Assembly (NCBI GenBank): GCA_003448875.1
Contig: DLXG01000149.1
Coordinates: 1-21,197, forward strand
Length of the DNA stretch: 21,197 nucleotides
Direction of reading: 5' to 3'
Source of the DNA: Anaerolineaceae bacterium
Lineage (GTDB): Bacteria > Chloroflexota > Anaerolineae > Anaerolineales > Anaerolineaceae
Shown here: positions 14,197 to 21,197 of the stretch, one piece after another
How positions within the stretch are numbered: the first letter of the stretch is position 1
Layout: every line of letters begins with the position of its first letter
The notes under the pieces: model-generated
The model's input: the letters and a program-made list of their open reading frames with translations, nothing else
Database searches by the model: none
Told to the model about the DNA's origin: nothing
Program-made: the position numbers and the translations under genes

Positions 14197-16826
14197 ACTT
14201 CCTCTTTCCTCCGGCTGCGGCCGCTCAAAACCCGCTGGAGCGCAGGCTGATGGGGTTTGCTTTGCTGGCTACTGCCTGCTACAGCCTGATTCTGTCTCTC
14301 TCGCCAGCAGTCCGATTGCACTCTTTTCAGGTTGAATACCGCTGGCATCACTGGATTGGATGGCTGGCGTGGGTGGCACTATTCAGTCTGGCCTACCACT
14401 ACCTGAACCGCCTGTTTGAAGAACACGACCCTTATCTGCTGCCGATCACCAGTCTGTTGAGCGGCTGGGGGTTGATTACGATTTTTCGGCTGGACACTCA
14501 GTTAGGTTACCGACAAACCATCTGGTTGGGTGTCGGAGTCATCTCACTGATGCTGATCAGCCGTTACCAGCAGGTATTTACGTGGCTGCGTCGTTATAAA
14601 TACCTATGGTTAACCGTTGGCTTGCTGCTGACGGCTTTGACCTTTGCACTCGGTACCTACCCGGCAGGCGAGGGCCCCCGGCTGTGGCTGGGCTGCTGTG
14701 GTTTTTACTTTCAACCTTCCGAGCCGTTGAAATTGCTGCTGGTGGTTTATCTGGCGGCCTATCTGGCCGAACGTATTCCATTCCGCTTTCGGCTACCTGA
14801 ACTTCTCGCCCCAACCCTGATCATGACCGGTTCCGCCGCACTCATGCTGGTGCTTCAGCGCGACCTTGGAGCCGCCACCCTGATCATTGGCATTTATACC
14901 CTGGTGATCTTTCTGGCTGCCGGGCGAAGAAGAATTCTGATCATCAGCGGGTTGTTCTTAATAGCGGCTGCTTTGGCCGGCACGCTGGTTTTCGATGTCA
15001 TCCGTTTGCGTTTGGAAGCATGGCTTAACCCGTGGGTAGATCCGGCCAACCGTTCTTTTCAAATTGTGCAATCTTTGATTTCGGTTGCAACCGGCCGTTT
15101 GTTGGGCAGCGGTATAGGGCTTGGCAGTCCGGCCTTGGTGCCGGTAGCTCATTCCGATTTTATCGCCGCCGCCATCGCTGAAGAGAGCGGTCTGGCAGGC
15201 ATACTGGCATTGATTTCTTTATTTGCGCTGTTAACCTATCGCTGTCTGGCTATATCACTGGCGGCCCGGACTTCCTTTCAACACTTTTTATCGGCAGGTA
15301 TTGGGGTATATTTTGCAATTCAAGCCATTCTGATTATGGGCGGCAACCTGCGCCTTTTACCGCTTACCGGTGTCACCCTGCCGTTCGTTTCGTATGGAGG
15401 CTCATCGCTGGTCACCAGTTTCATCGGAATTGGGATGTTGCTATGGGTCAGCCTGCCGCGGCCTGAACCGCCTCTGCCTGTTCAACAAGCCCGCGCCTAC
15501 ACATGGGTTACGGCTCTCTTTCTGGGAGGTTTTGCCGCCCTGGCGGTTCTGGCCGGCTGGTGGAGCATCGTGCGTGCTGATGCTTTGCTTTCGCGCCCCG
15601 AAAATATTCGTTGGATGGTCAATTTGCGTTTTGTGCCGCGGGGAGACCTGCTCGACCGACGCAACGAGATGATTGCCACCACCACTGGCGAACGCGGTAG
15701 CCTGACCCGCCAGTTGCTTTATCCGCCTCTGGGAAACACAATCGGTTACATCAACCCGCGTTTTGGAAAAGCCGGCCTGGAAGCCTCGCTGGATGGATAC
15801 CTGAGCGGTTTACAGGGAAATCCTGCTTCGCGCATCTGGCTGGCTGAATTGATTTACTCTCAACCGCCGGATGGGTTGGATGTGCGCCTGAGTCTCGATT
15901 TGGGCTTACAACGAATCGCCGACGGGCTGTTGGAAAATCATCGCGGGGCGGTTGTCCTGCTCAACGCCCGCAGTGGTGAGATTTTAGCCATTTCCTCTCA
16001 TCCATATTATGATCCGAACCGGCTTGATGAACGCTATTCCGAATGGCTTAACGATCCTGCTGCGCCGTTCGTCAACCGCGCTACCCAGGGACAATATCCG
16101 ACCGCAACCGTTTTAGGCCCGTTTCTTTACACCTATCTCAGCGAAAAAGGCAGTCTGCCCGTTTTACCACTCAATCTTTCCTACATACACGAAAATCAAA
16201 CCCTGACCTGTGCCCGGCCACCACGCACACCGCTCAGCCTTGAGACCGCCATCGAAGCCGGCTGCCCGGCTGCGCTGGTGGAGATGAGCCGTCAGATATC
16301 CACCGCTCAGATGAGAGAACTTTTCAACGCCTTGGGCTTTTTTGCAGCACCGGACATCCGTCTGGATGTGGCCCCGCCTTCCCAGGCAGCTCAAATAAGC
16401 AGCAGCCGATTGGCAGCCATCGGGAAAAGTGAGGTAAAAGTAACTCCGCTGCAAATGGCGCAGGCTGCTGCTGCGCTGACCAATAACGGCAGCCGTCCCA
16501 GTCCGCGCCTGGTCGTCTCGGTCGAAACCCCTCATCAGGGGCGGGTCATATTACCGGCTGGTGCTGCTGTGCCAGTTTTTGGCAATCAACAGGCTGTGAC
16601 AGATGCCCTCCAGCAACTGGCCGCTCCGGATCTTCCTGTCTGGCAGTCCCTGTCGGCTCAGCAATATGAATCAACTGCTTACACATGGTTTATTGGAGGG
16701 ACGCTGCCCCAATGGGGCGGTACACCGCTGGCCATTGCCGTTTTGCTGGAAGAAAACAACCCTCAATTGGCTCAAACCATTGGTGAAACCATGCTGCAAA
16801 GCGCGCTTCAACCGGTCAGCCCTTGA
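14193..16826 (+). CDS. SEDS (RodA/FtsW) glycosyltransferase fused to a PBP-like domain lacking transpeptidase motifs
   Basis: This is an 877-aa membrane protein. Residues 20-420 form a ten-helix SEDS lipid II polymerase with the family hallmarks: FQPSEPLK (173-180), LNPWVDPANRSFQIVQS (278-294, with the probable catalytic Asp D283), AHSDFIAAAIAEE (319-331) and LPFVSYGGSS (396-405). An eleventh helix (about 436-460) leads to a class-B PBP-like exterior resembling actinobacterial PbpA: RGDLLDRRNE, IGYINPRFGKAGLE, LSLDLGLQRIADGLL, AVVLLNARSGEILAISS and VKVTPLQMAQAAAALTNNG. However, SxxK reads ATVL (638-641), SxN reads GCP (690-692), and no KTG precedes TWFIGG (831-836). The glycosyltransferase should be active and the transpeptidase inactive. 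The start is GTG overlapping the mtnP stop; an ATG at 14250 (residue 20) is the alternative. Confidence 0.9.
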   Translation: MNFLFPPAAAAQNPLERRLMGFALLATACYSLILSLSPAVRLHSFQVEYRWHHWIGWLAWVALFSLAYHYLNRLFEEHDPYLLPITSLLSGWGLITIFRLDTQLGYRQTIWLGVGVISLMLISRYQQVFTWLRRYKYLWLTVGLLLTALTFALGTYPAGEGPRLWLGCCGFYFQPSEPLKLLLVVYLAAYLAERIPFRFRLPELLAPTLIMTGSAALMLVLQRDLGAATLIIGIYTLVIFLAAGRRRILIISGLFLIAAALAGTLVFDVIRLRLEAWLNPWVDPANRSFQIVQSLISVATGRLLGSGIGLGSPALVPVAHSDFIAAAIAEESGLAGILALISLFALLTYRCLAISLAARTSFQHFLSAGIGVYFAIQAILIMGGNLRLLPLTGVTLPFVSYGGSSLVTSFIGIGMLLWVSLPRPEPPLPVQQARAYTWVTALFLGGFAALAVLAGWWSIVRADALLSRPENIRWMVNLRFVPRGDLLDRRNEMIATTTGERGSLTRQLLYPPLGNTIGYINPRFGKAGLEASLDGYLSGLQGNPASRIWLAELIYSQPPDGLDVRLSLDLGLQRIADGLLENHRGAVVLLNARSGEILAISSHPYYDPNRLDERYSEWLNDPAAPFVNRATQGQYPTATVLGPFLYTYLSEKGSLPVLPLNLSYIHENQTLTCARPPRTPLSLETAIEAGCPAALVEMSRQISTAQMRELFNALGFFAAPDIRLDVAPPSQAAQISSSRLAAIGKSEVKVTPLQMAQAAAALTNNGSRPSPRLVVSVETPHQGRVILPAGAAVPVFGNQQAVTDALQQLAAPDLPVWQSLSAQQYESTAYTWFIGGTLPQWGGTPLAIAVLLEENNPQLAQTIGETMLQSALQPVSP

Positions 16827-17727
16827 CCAGTAAGTCCCGCAGGGCCGCTTCATGCTCCGAAAAGCGGAAAATATAACCTCCATCCAGCAGCCGCCGGGGA
16901 ACGGCGCGTTGGCCCTCCAACACCAGTTTGCTCATCTCACCTAAAATGATCTTCAAGGCAAAGGCTGGCACTGGCAGCCAGTATGGGCGGCCTAATATAC
17001 GCGCCAGAGTCCTGCCAAAGGTTGCGTTTTGCACCGGCTGCGGGGCAGTCAGATTGAAAGCCCCCGCCATCGTTTCATGTTCAACCAGAAAATCCACTGC
17101 CCCGATTACATCCGCAATGTGAATCCAAGGCAGCCACTGTCTGCCGCTGCCCAAAGGGCCACCAACAAACAATCGAAACGGTAAAATCAGGCGGTTCAAA
17201 ACCTCCGCTCCCTCTGCCAGCACAACGCCGGTGCGCAGCACAACCCGCCGAACGCCCATAAACTCAGCCTCGCGAGTTGATTCTTCCCAATCCACACACA
17301 AGCGGGCCAGGAAATCCTTGCCCGGCGGACTGGATTCTTCCAGAACCTGATCACCGCCATCCCCATAATAGCCTACCGCCGAAGACTGCACCAGCACCGC
17401 CGGCTTGCGGGCGAATTGGCGCATCGCCTCAATCAGCACCTTACCGGATTGGATACGGCTGTTATAAAAACGCTGCTTGCGTTCTTCTGTCCAGCGGCCG
17501 CCGCCAAGATTTTCACCGGTGAGGTTGATCACCACATCCACCTCTTCCATCAAGTCTCCCCACCCGCTGGTTGTTCTGGCGTCCCATGCCACACCTTTTG
17601 CGCCCGCCGGTAAAGCAGCCGCTGAACCGCGCCGGGTCAGGATGTACACTTCCTGCCCCTTCTGTAAATAGTGATGGGTCAATGCCGTACCGATCAATCC
17701 TGAACCACCCGCAATGAGAATCTTCAC
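16816..17727 (-). CDS. TIGR01777-type NAD(P)-dependent epimerase (YfcH-like)
   Basis: This is a 303-aa extended short-chain dehydrogenase/reductase. The N-terminal Rossmann motif is GGSGLIG (7-13). Family features follow: NLTGENLGGGRWTEERKQ, SSAVGYYGD (with the Tyr pair of the TIGR01777 group), RTGVVLAEG, QWLPWIHIADV and FNLTAPQPV. The C-terminus carries the short DUF1731-like tail typical of YfcH/SulA homologues (GQRAVPRRLLDGGYIFRF). The substrate is unknown; sugar-nucleotide activity is often assumed without proof. It starts with GTG behind a strong GGAGGTGA ribosome site. Its last 11 bases overlap the end of the convergent SEDS-PBP gene. Confidence 0.92.
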   Translation of the reverse strand: MKILIAGGSGLIGTALTHHYLQKGQEVYILTRRGSAAALPAGAKGVAWDARTTSGWGDLMEEVDVVINLTGENLGGGRWTEERKQRFYNSRIQSGKVLIEAMRQFARKPAVLVQSSAVGYYGDGGDQVLEESSPPGKDFLARLCVDWEESTREAEFMGVRRVVLRTGVVLAEGAEVLNRLILPFRLFVGGPLGSGRQWLPWIHIADVIGAVDFLVEHETMAGAFNLTAPQPVQNATFGRTLARILGRPYWLPVPAFALKIILGEMSKLVLEGQRAVPRRLLDGGYIFRFSEHEAALRDLLVKG

Positions 17728-17805
17728 AATTCACCTCCATCAGCACTTTTCTAATCAATATTAACACTTCTTAACCCGTTTCTCATAGCGATTGTAAAAA
17801 GGTGG

Positions 17806-17814
17806 TGCTATAAT
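17806..17814 (+). promoter_or_regulatory. extended -10 promoter of the HNH gene
   Basis: TGC directly before a perfect TATAAT (17809-17814) forms an extended -10 element. The -35 region is weak. Transcription would start near 17821, leaving a short leader with the GGTGAGG ribosome site ahead of the ATG at 17833. Confidence 0.6.
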
Positions 17815-17832
17815 TTTGCAGGTGAGGTCGCA

Positions 17833-18336
17833 ATGGCGGATAATGTGCTGGTACTCAACGCCAATTTCGAGCCAATCAATGTCTGCGACTTACGCCGTGC
17901 GGTTGGTTTGATTTTGACACATAAGGCATCCATGGTGATGAATGGCAGAGGGGAAATTCACACCGCTGGGTCGTCCTTTCCGCGTCCCTCCATCATCCGC
18001 TTGCAGCACATGGTACATCGTCCGCGTCCCAAGGTCAAACTGACTCGACGGGAGGTTTTCCGGCGGGATAATTACACCTGTCAATACTGTGGCAAGCGCA
18101 GTGGTGATTTGACCATTGATCATGTCATTCCGCGCCATTTAGGCGGTCAGCACATCTGGACGAATGTGGTTACTGCCTGTCCCCAGTGCAATCACCGCAA
18201 AGGCGGGCGTACCCTCACAGAAGCCGGTATGCAGTTGTTGCGAACTCCATCCGAGCCGCCGGCTTCGGCGCTTTACATATTTGGACGCCACCTGAGCGAA
18301 TATACTGAGTGGGAACCCTTCCTGCTCGGCTGGTGA
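17833..18336 (+). CDS. HNH endonuclease family protein
   Basis: This is a 167-aa cytoplasmic protein. The N-terminal 65 residues (VLVLNANFEPINVCDLRRAV and following) form a small domain commonly seen in housekeeping HNH proteins. The nuclease core has zinc ligands C83-x-x-C86 and C116-x-x-C119 around the metal-binding IDHVIPRHLGG (95-105, H97), then the late CNHRKG. A DNA or RNA nicking activity is expected, but the biological role of this widespread group is not known. It stands alone, with its own promoter and a GGTGAGG ribosome site. Its stop is 1 base from that of the convergent MBL gene. No toxin, phage or restriction partner is nearby. Confidence 0.92.
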   Translation: MADNVLVLNANFEPINVCDLRRAVGLILTHKASMVMNGRGEIHTAGSSFPRPSIIRLQHMVHRPRPKVKLTRREVFRRDNYTCQYCGKRSGDLTIDHVIPRHLGGQHIWTNVVTACPQCNHRKGGRTLTEAGMQLLRTPSEPPASALYIFGRHLSEYTEWEPFLLGW

Positions 18337-18337
18337 G

Positions 18338-19099
18338 TTATTCTTCTGTCAGGTCAATCCCCATAAAATCTTCACAAACAAACACTTCGCCTTCAAAGGC
18401 GGTGCGGGCGTCCTGGATCAGTTCATCTTTCGTCAAATTGGCCGGATAGTGAATCAGGTACAGGCGCTTCACGCCGGCTTTTTGGGCCACTTCTCCAGCC
18501 TGTCGCGAGGAAGTATGACCAATTGAACGCCCGGCAGCTTCATGGATTAACACATCCGCGTCCTTTGCCAGCCGCACAACCTCTTCACACGGTTCGGTAT
18601 CACTGGAATAGGCAGCCACCTTTTGAGAATGGTTGAAGGAAATTCGTATTCCTATGGTTGGCAGCAGATGCTTAACAGGTGAGGCTACAATCTCCAGCCC
18701 ATCCAGTGTTAAGACCTTTGCTTTCTCAACCTCAGGAATAACGCGGTATTCAAGCGGAAAGAAACCCGGCCAGGTGCGCCAGTCATACAACTCCATCATG
18801 GCTTGCAGGCGGCTGAGTGTATGTTCCAGCCCATAAATAAACAACGGTCGTTTGCGTCCTAATAACCATAAATCCATCAGGAACAAAGGCGCGCCGGAAA
18901 CGTGATCCGGATGGAAGTGGGTCAGAATCAAGTGATTGATTTGTTCCGGATTGACCCCCCCGCGCTGCAAATGGACAATCGGATTGGAGGCACAATCCAC
19001 CAGTATGCTCTCTTGATTGTGGCGGATTAAGAGATGGGTATTCTCCCGGCCGATGGCGGGAATGGCGTTGGCGGTGCCCAGAAAGATAATTTGATCCAT
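18338..19099 (-). CDS. RNase Z-like metallo-beta-lactamase-fold hydrolase
   Basis: This is a 253-aa metallo-hydrolase. The zinc motif THFHPDH (60-66) and later ligands resemble the RNase Z/ElaC family: the His in SPVKHLLPTIG, the Asp in YSSDTEPCEEV, IHEAAG, GHTSSRQAGEVAQKAG and LIHYPA. Family members process tRNA 3' ends or hydrolyse phosphodiesters and arylsulfates. The helical middle part (about 70-125) replaces the typical long exosite arm, so true RNase Z activity is uncertain. The start has an AAAGGGAA ribosome site. A perfect minus-strand -10 box lies just upstream. It is convergent with the HNH gene. Confidence 0.9.
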   Translation of the reverse strand: MDQIIFLGTANAIPAIGRENTHLLIRHNQESILVDCASNPIVHLQRGGVNPEQINHLILTHFHPDHVSGAPLFLMDLWLLGRKRPLFIYGLEHTLSRLQAMMELYDWRTWPGFFPLEYRVIPEVEKAKVLTLDGLEIVASPVKHLLPTIGIRISFNHSQKVAAYSSDTEPCEEVVRLAKDADVLIHEAAGRSIGHTSSRQAGEVAQKAGVKRLYLIHYPANLTKDELIQDARTAFEGEVFVCEDFMGIDLTEE

Positions 19100-19120
19100 G
19101 CCGTTCCCTTTTCAGAAAAG

Positions 19121-19126
19121 ATTATA
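19121..19126 (-). promoter_or_regulatory. -10 box of the MBL hydrolase gene
   Basis: A perfect TATAAT on the minus strand lies in the 38-base gap after the ABC permease stop, 21 bases ahead of the MBL start codon. The -35 match (TTTTTG at 17 bases) is poor. It would give the MBL gene its own transcript with a leader of roughly 15 bases. Confidence 0.5.
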
Positions 19127-19137
19127 ACCCGCGCAAA

Positions 19138-20553
19138 TTAACCCAAAAAGCGAAACATAAGCAGCGGTGTTACCCACGACTCGATCAAAGCAGCCACTAA
19201 CAGCAACGGTATCACCACTCCAACCATTACCTGCATCCAACCGGCAATGGCCATCAGAAATACCTCCCCAACTGTTTTATCCTTCATGGGGGTGGCCAGT
19301 AAAAATCCAATTCGTAATACGGCCGCCGTGGCGAGTAGAATTGCCGGAACCTCCGCAATTCCGTGCGGCACAACACCCGACAGGATGATTTGAGCAGCCG
19401 GTAATTGATTGACTTCCATAATGCGGGTAAAGTAACCCAGCAAACCCAGCGTTGCCACCATCGGCAGGGTTCCCAGCACGCCAAAAGAGAACAATCCCAA
19501 CAACAAACCGACTACGAGAGCGCGCACGTTTTGGAAAAAGATTTGCTGAACGCTCCCGAACCCGCCAACCGGCAGGTTAAGCCCCAAATCCTGAACTCGC
19601 TGTTCAAATTCACCTTCCGGCAGGATGAGAAGAAAACGGTCTGCCTGCTGAGCGCCGAGAAAAACGACAATAACCGCCAGCACCAGCGCAGCCAGAATGC
19701 TGCCGCGTAATTCAAGCAGGGTCTTACTCAATACCTTACGGTACCACTCCACCAGATTACGCGCCTCACCGCGAAAATTACCCCAGAAAATACGCCAGAT
19801 CCAGCGGAGATTGAGAACATCAATTTCCCTGCCCAGCAGTTCCTCGCGTTGAAAATGAGCCAAACCAATCCGAATCAAGAGCACCGCCAGCACCAGCAGC
19901 CCGAACACAATCCACCACAACGAGAGCGTATCGCGCCCCCAGAACATCACCACAGCCTCAGCCTGGATCAACAACGCCATCGGAATGATGATAAAACTGG
20001 CCAGCAGGTTTGCCGCCCGCACCGAAGTTGCCTGTGTAGAAACCACCACCGCACCGCTGACCATCACAACCGCCTGCGTAATCGTCAGAATGATGATTTG
20101 CAGCATGGTTTCCGCATCCGGTAAGGGGATGCGGTTGATGGCCAAACCGCCGATGTAGACCGACATTCCCAAAAAGCTCCCGATTAACGGTGGAACTGTG
20201 GAAGAGAGTAATTTTCCAAGGTAAAGCTGCCAGTCGGCCAGCGGCGAGGTCAACAACGGTTCAATGCTGCCGCGTTCTTTTTCCCCCACAAAACTTTCCA
20301 GCGCAATCACCAGCGAGACACTGATCGGGAAGAAACCCGTAATCAGTAACAGGAACGGAATCAGCCGTTCGCCAACCAGCCCGGCCCCATATTGATTGAC
20401 AAAATCGAGCAGTTGCCGGGCAGTGAAGTTCATCAAAAAGGGAAAGAACAGCGTGAGAAATACAATCGGAAAAATGATGCGCCAATCACGAAATTGATCG
20501 CGGACTTCACGCTGAGCAACAATAAAGGCAGGGCGAAGGTCAATTGTGGACAT
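19138..20553 (-). CDS. ABC-2 type permease fused to a SpoIIM-like membrane domain
   Basis: This is a 471-aa membrane protein with two halves. Residues 1-230 are an ABC-2/NatB-like permease: an amphipathic start QREVRDQFRDWR, a first helix IIFPIVFLTLFFPFL, and the family signature ESFVGEKERGSIEPLLTSP (86-104), then four or more helices. Residues about 275-471 resemble SpoIIM (DUF95): a first helix, an extracytoplasmic stretch, then NVRALVVGLLLGLFSFG, GVVPHGIAEVPAILLATAA (393-411) and a long terminal helix. It is likely the membrane part of an exporter with the ATPase gene upstream. I chose the ATG at 20553 because GAGGAAAA sits 7 bases before it; another ATG lies at 20568. It overlaps the ATPase gene by 14 bases. 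Confidence 0.85.
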   Translation of the reverse strand: MSTIDLRPAFIVAQREVRDQFRDWRIIFPIVFLTLFFPFLMNFTARQLLDFVNQYGAGLVGERLIPFLLLITGFFPISVSLVIALESFVGEKERGSIEPLLTSPLADWQLYLGKLLSSTVPPLIGSFLGMSVYIGGLAINRIPLPDAETMLQIIILTITQAVVMVSGAVVVSTQATSVRAANLLASFIIIPMALLIQAEAVVMFWGRDTLSLWWIVFGLLVLAVLLIRIGLAHFQREELLGREIDVLNLRWIWRIFWGNFRGEARNLVEWYRKVLSKTLLELRGSILAALVLAVIVVFLGAQQADRFLLILPEGEFEQRVQDLGLNLPVGGFGSVQQIFFQNVRALVVGLLLGLFSFGVLGTLPMVATLGLLGYFTRIMEVNQLPAAQIILSGVVPHGIAEVPAILLATAAVLRIGFLLATPMKDKTVGEVFLMAIAGWMQVMVGVVIPLLLVAALIESWVTPLLMFRFLG

Positions 20554-21197
20554 AGCCGTTTTCCTCATGCAGGCTGACCGCCCTCAGGTAAGCCTCTTCC
20601 AGACTGCGCTGCACCGGGGCGCAGGAAAGCACCGGCAGTTGTTGATCCAGCAAACACTTCAACAATAAGGGGATTTTCTCTTGGGGTTGATCAATTCGAA
20701 AAACATACCGACCGTTTTCCTGCCGGCTGAGTGAAACCCCCGGCGGTAAGATCTCGGCAGGAATACCTGCTCCATCTCGTAAAATGACTTCGTATTCTTC
20801 TGGCCCTAACAGCAACTGCTTAAGCCGCTCCGGCACATCATTCAAAATAATTCGCCCGCGGCGAATAATGGCAATTTGATCGGCAAGCAATTCAGCCTCG
20901 GCAAGATTATGGGTACACAGGATGACCGCCCGCTGGTCGGAACGCAGCGCGCGGATAGCATCCCGCACAATTCTGGCACTCTCCGGATCCATGGCCGAAG
21001 TCGGCTCATCCAGCAATAACACCGGCGGGTTATGCAACAAGGCACGCACCAGCGCCAATTTTTGGCGCATTCCTTTGGAATATTCGCCCAGTTTCTTTTT
21101 ACGCGCCTCTGCAAGCCCAAACTGCTCCAGCAATTCATTTTTTCGCTGCTCGATCACCGCGTCCGGCATCCGGTAAAGGCGGCCATAAAAAGTCAGA
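20540..21197 (-). CDS. ABC transporter ATP-binding subunit (N-terminus outside the window)
   Basis: This is the C-terminal 218 or so residues of an ABC-2-type exporter ATPase. The frame stays open to the right edge and reads LTFYGRLYRMPDAV, so the ATG at 21169 is internal and the true start lies outside. Visible motifs are the signature YSKGMRQK, Walker B VLLLDEPTSAMDPES and the H-loop LCTHNLAEAE. Walker A and the Q-loop are missing because of the window edge. A regulatory-looking C-terminal domain follows (about the last 80 residues). It overlaps the start of the permease gene by 14 bases, so the two form one transporter. The substrate is unknown; the nearest relatives in style are NatA-like exporters. 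Confidence 0.93.
   Translation of the reverse strand, partial: LTFYGRLYRMPDAVIEQRKNELLEQFGLAEARKKKLGEYSKGMRQKLALVRALLHNPPVLLLDEPTSAMDPESARIVRDAIRALRSDQRAVILCTHNLAEAELLADQIAIIRRGRIILNDVPERLKQLLLGPEEYEVILRDGAGIPAEILPPGVSLSRQENGRYVFRIDQPQEKIPLLLKCLLDQQLPVLSCAPVQRSLEEAYLRAVSLHEENGYVHN

Noticed and set aside
15963..16700. A possible alternative serine nucleophile or KTG motif in the PBP domain (for example SEKG at 650-653 or GKSEV at 744-748)
   Set aside because: None fits the SxxK, SxN or KTG spacing. GKSEVKVTPLQM aligns with the GQG-x-x-x-x-TPLQM segment of normal PBPs, not with KTG.
17728..17805. A minus-strand promoter for the epimerase gene
   Set aside because: Several AT-rich hexamers exist, but none pairs with a believable -35 box at proper spacing.
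1..21197. Mobile elements, tRNA genes, CRISPR arrays, phage or defence modules
   Set aside because: I saw no transposase, integrase, direct-repeat array, tRNA-like cloverleaf or defence gene. The lone HNH protein has housekeeping-type features.

Overview
The window is a gene-dense stretch of a bacterial chromosome. I see 23 genes or gene fragments, intergenic gaps of at most about 105 bases, and no mobile elements, RNA genes, CRISPR arrays or tracts without genes. GC content looks close to half by eye. The protein set (CpaF-type ATPase, SecG, FhaA/FhaB-like FHA proteins beside a RodA/FtsW-PBP protein, RtcB with archease, PduO-type adenosyltransferase, DUF554) suggests a Chloroflexota bacterium, probably of the Anaerolineae type. 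That placement is inferred from protein style and gene order, not from a marker-gene search.

Layout. 1-1697 (+): the tail of a probable OmpR/PhoB-type response regulator, a small unknown protein, and a CpaF-type secretion ATPase whose start overlaps the small gene. 1716-3894 (+): an extended -10 promoter, then a double-HTH regulator, a TPR protein and a GNAT protein with a degenerate extra half. 3968-4669 (+): a membrane-anchored DsbA-like thiol oxidoreductase. 4673-8538 (-): secG behind a strong promoter, a hairpin, then a tight cluster of a solute-binding protein, an unknown 192-aa protein, a PduO-type cobalamin adenosyltransferase and a DUF554 membrane protein. 8603-10197 (+): a PHP phosphoesterase and a YbaK-type tRNA deacylase. 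10194-12064 (-): an archease-rtcB RNA-ligation operon. 12099-16826 (+): fhaA-like, fhaB-like, mtnP, then one long protein joining a SEDS glycosyltransferase to a penicillin-binding-protein module. 16816-17727 (-): a TIGR01777-type epimerase. 17833-18336 (+): an HNH protein. 18338-19099 (-): an RNase Z-like metallo-beta-lactamase. 19138-21197 (-): an ABC-2 permease fused to a SpoIIM-like half, with its ATPase running off the right edge.

The most unusual element is the 877-aa SEDS-PBP fusion. The SEDS half keeps its hallmark residues, including the probable catalytic Asp. The transpeptidase half keeps its fold-level landmarks but has lost all three catalytic motifs (SxxK, SxN, KTG). It sits at the end of a cluster resembling the actinobacterial fhaA-fhaB-pstP-rodA-pbpA-pknA-pknB locus, with mtnP in the phosphatase position and no kinases. 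My reading is a glycan-polymerising machine carrying a built-in, catalytically dead PBP activator, possibly organised by FHA scaffolds. This is an inference to be tested.

Other points worth a second look are leaderless-looking starts on both FHA genes, the ABC-2/SpoIIM fusion, and the solute-binding protein that has neither a lipobox nor a permease beside it.
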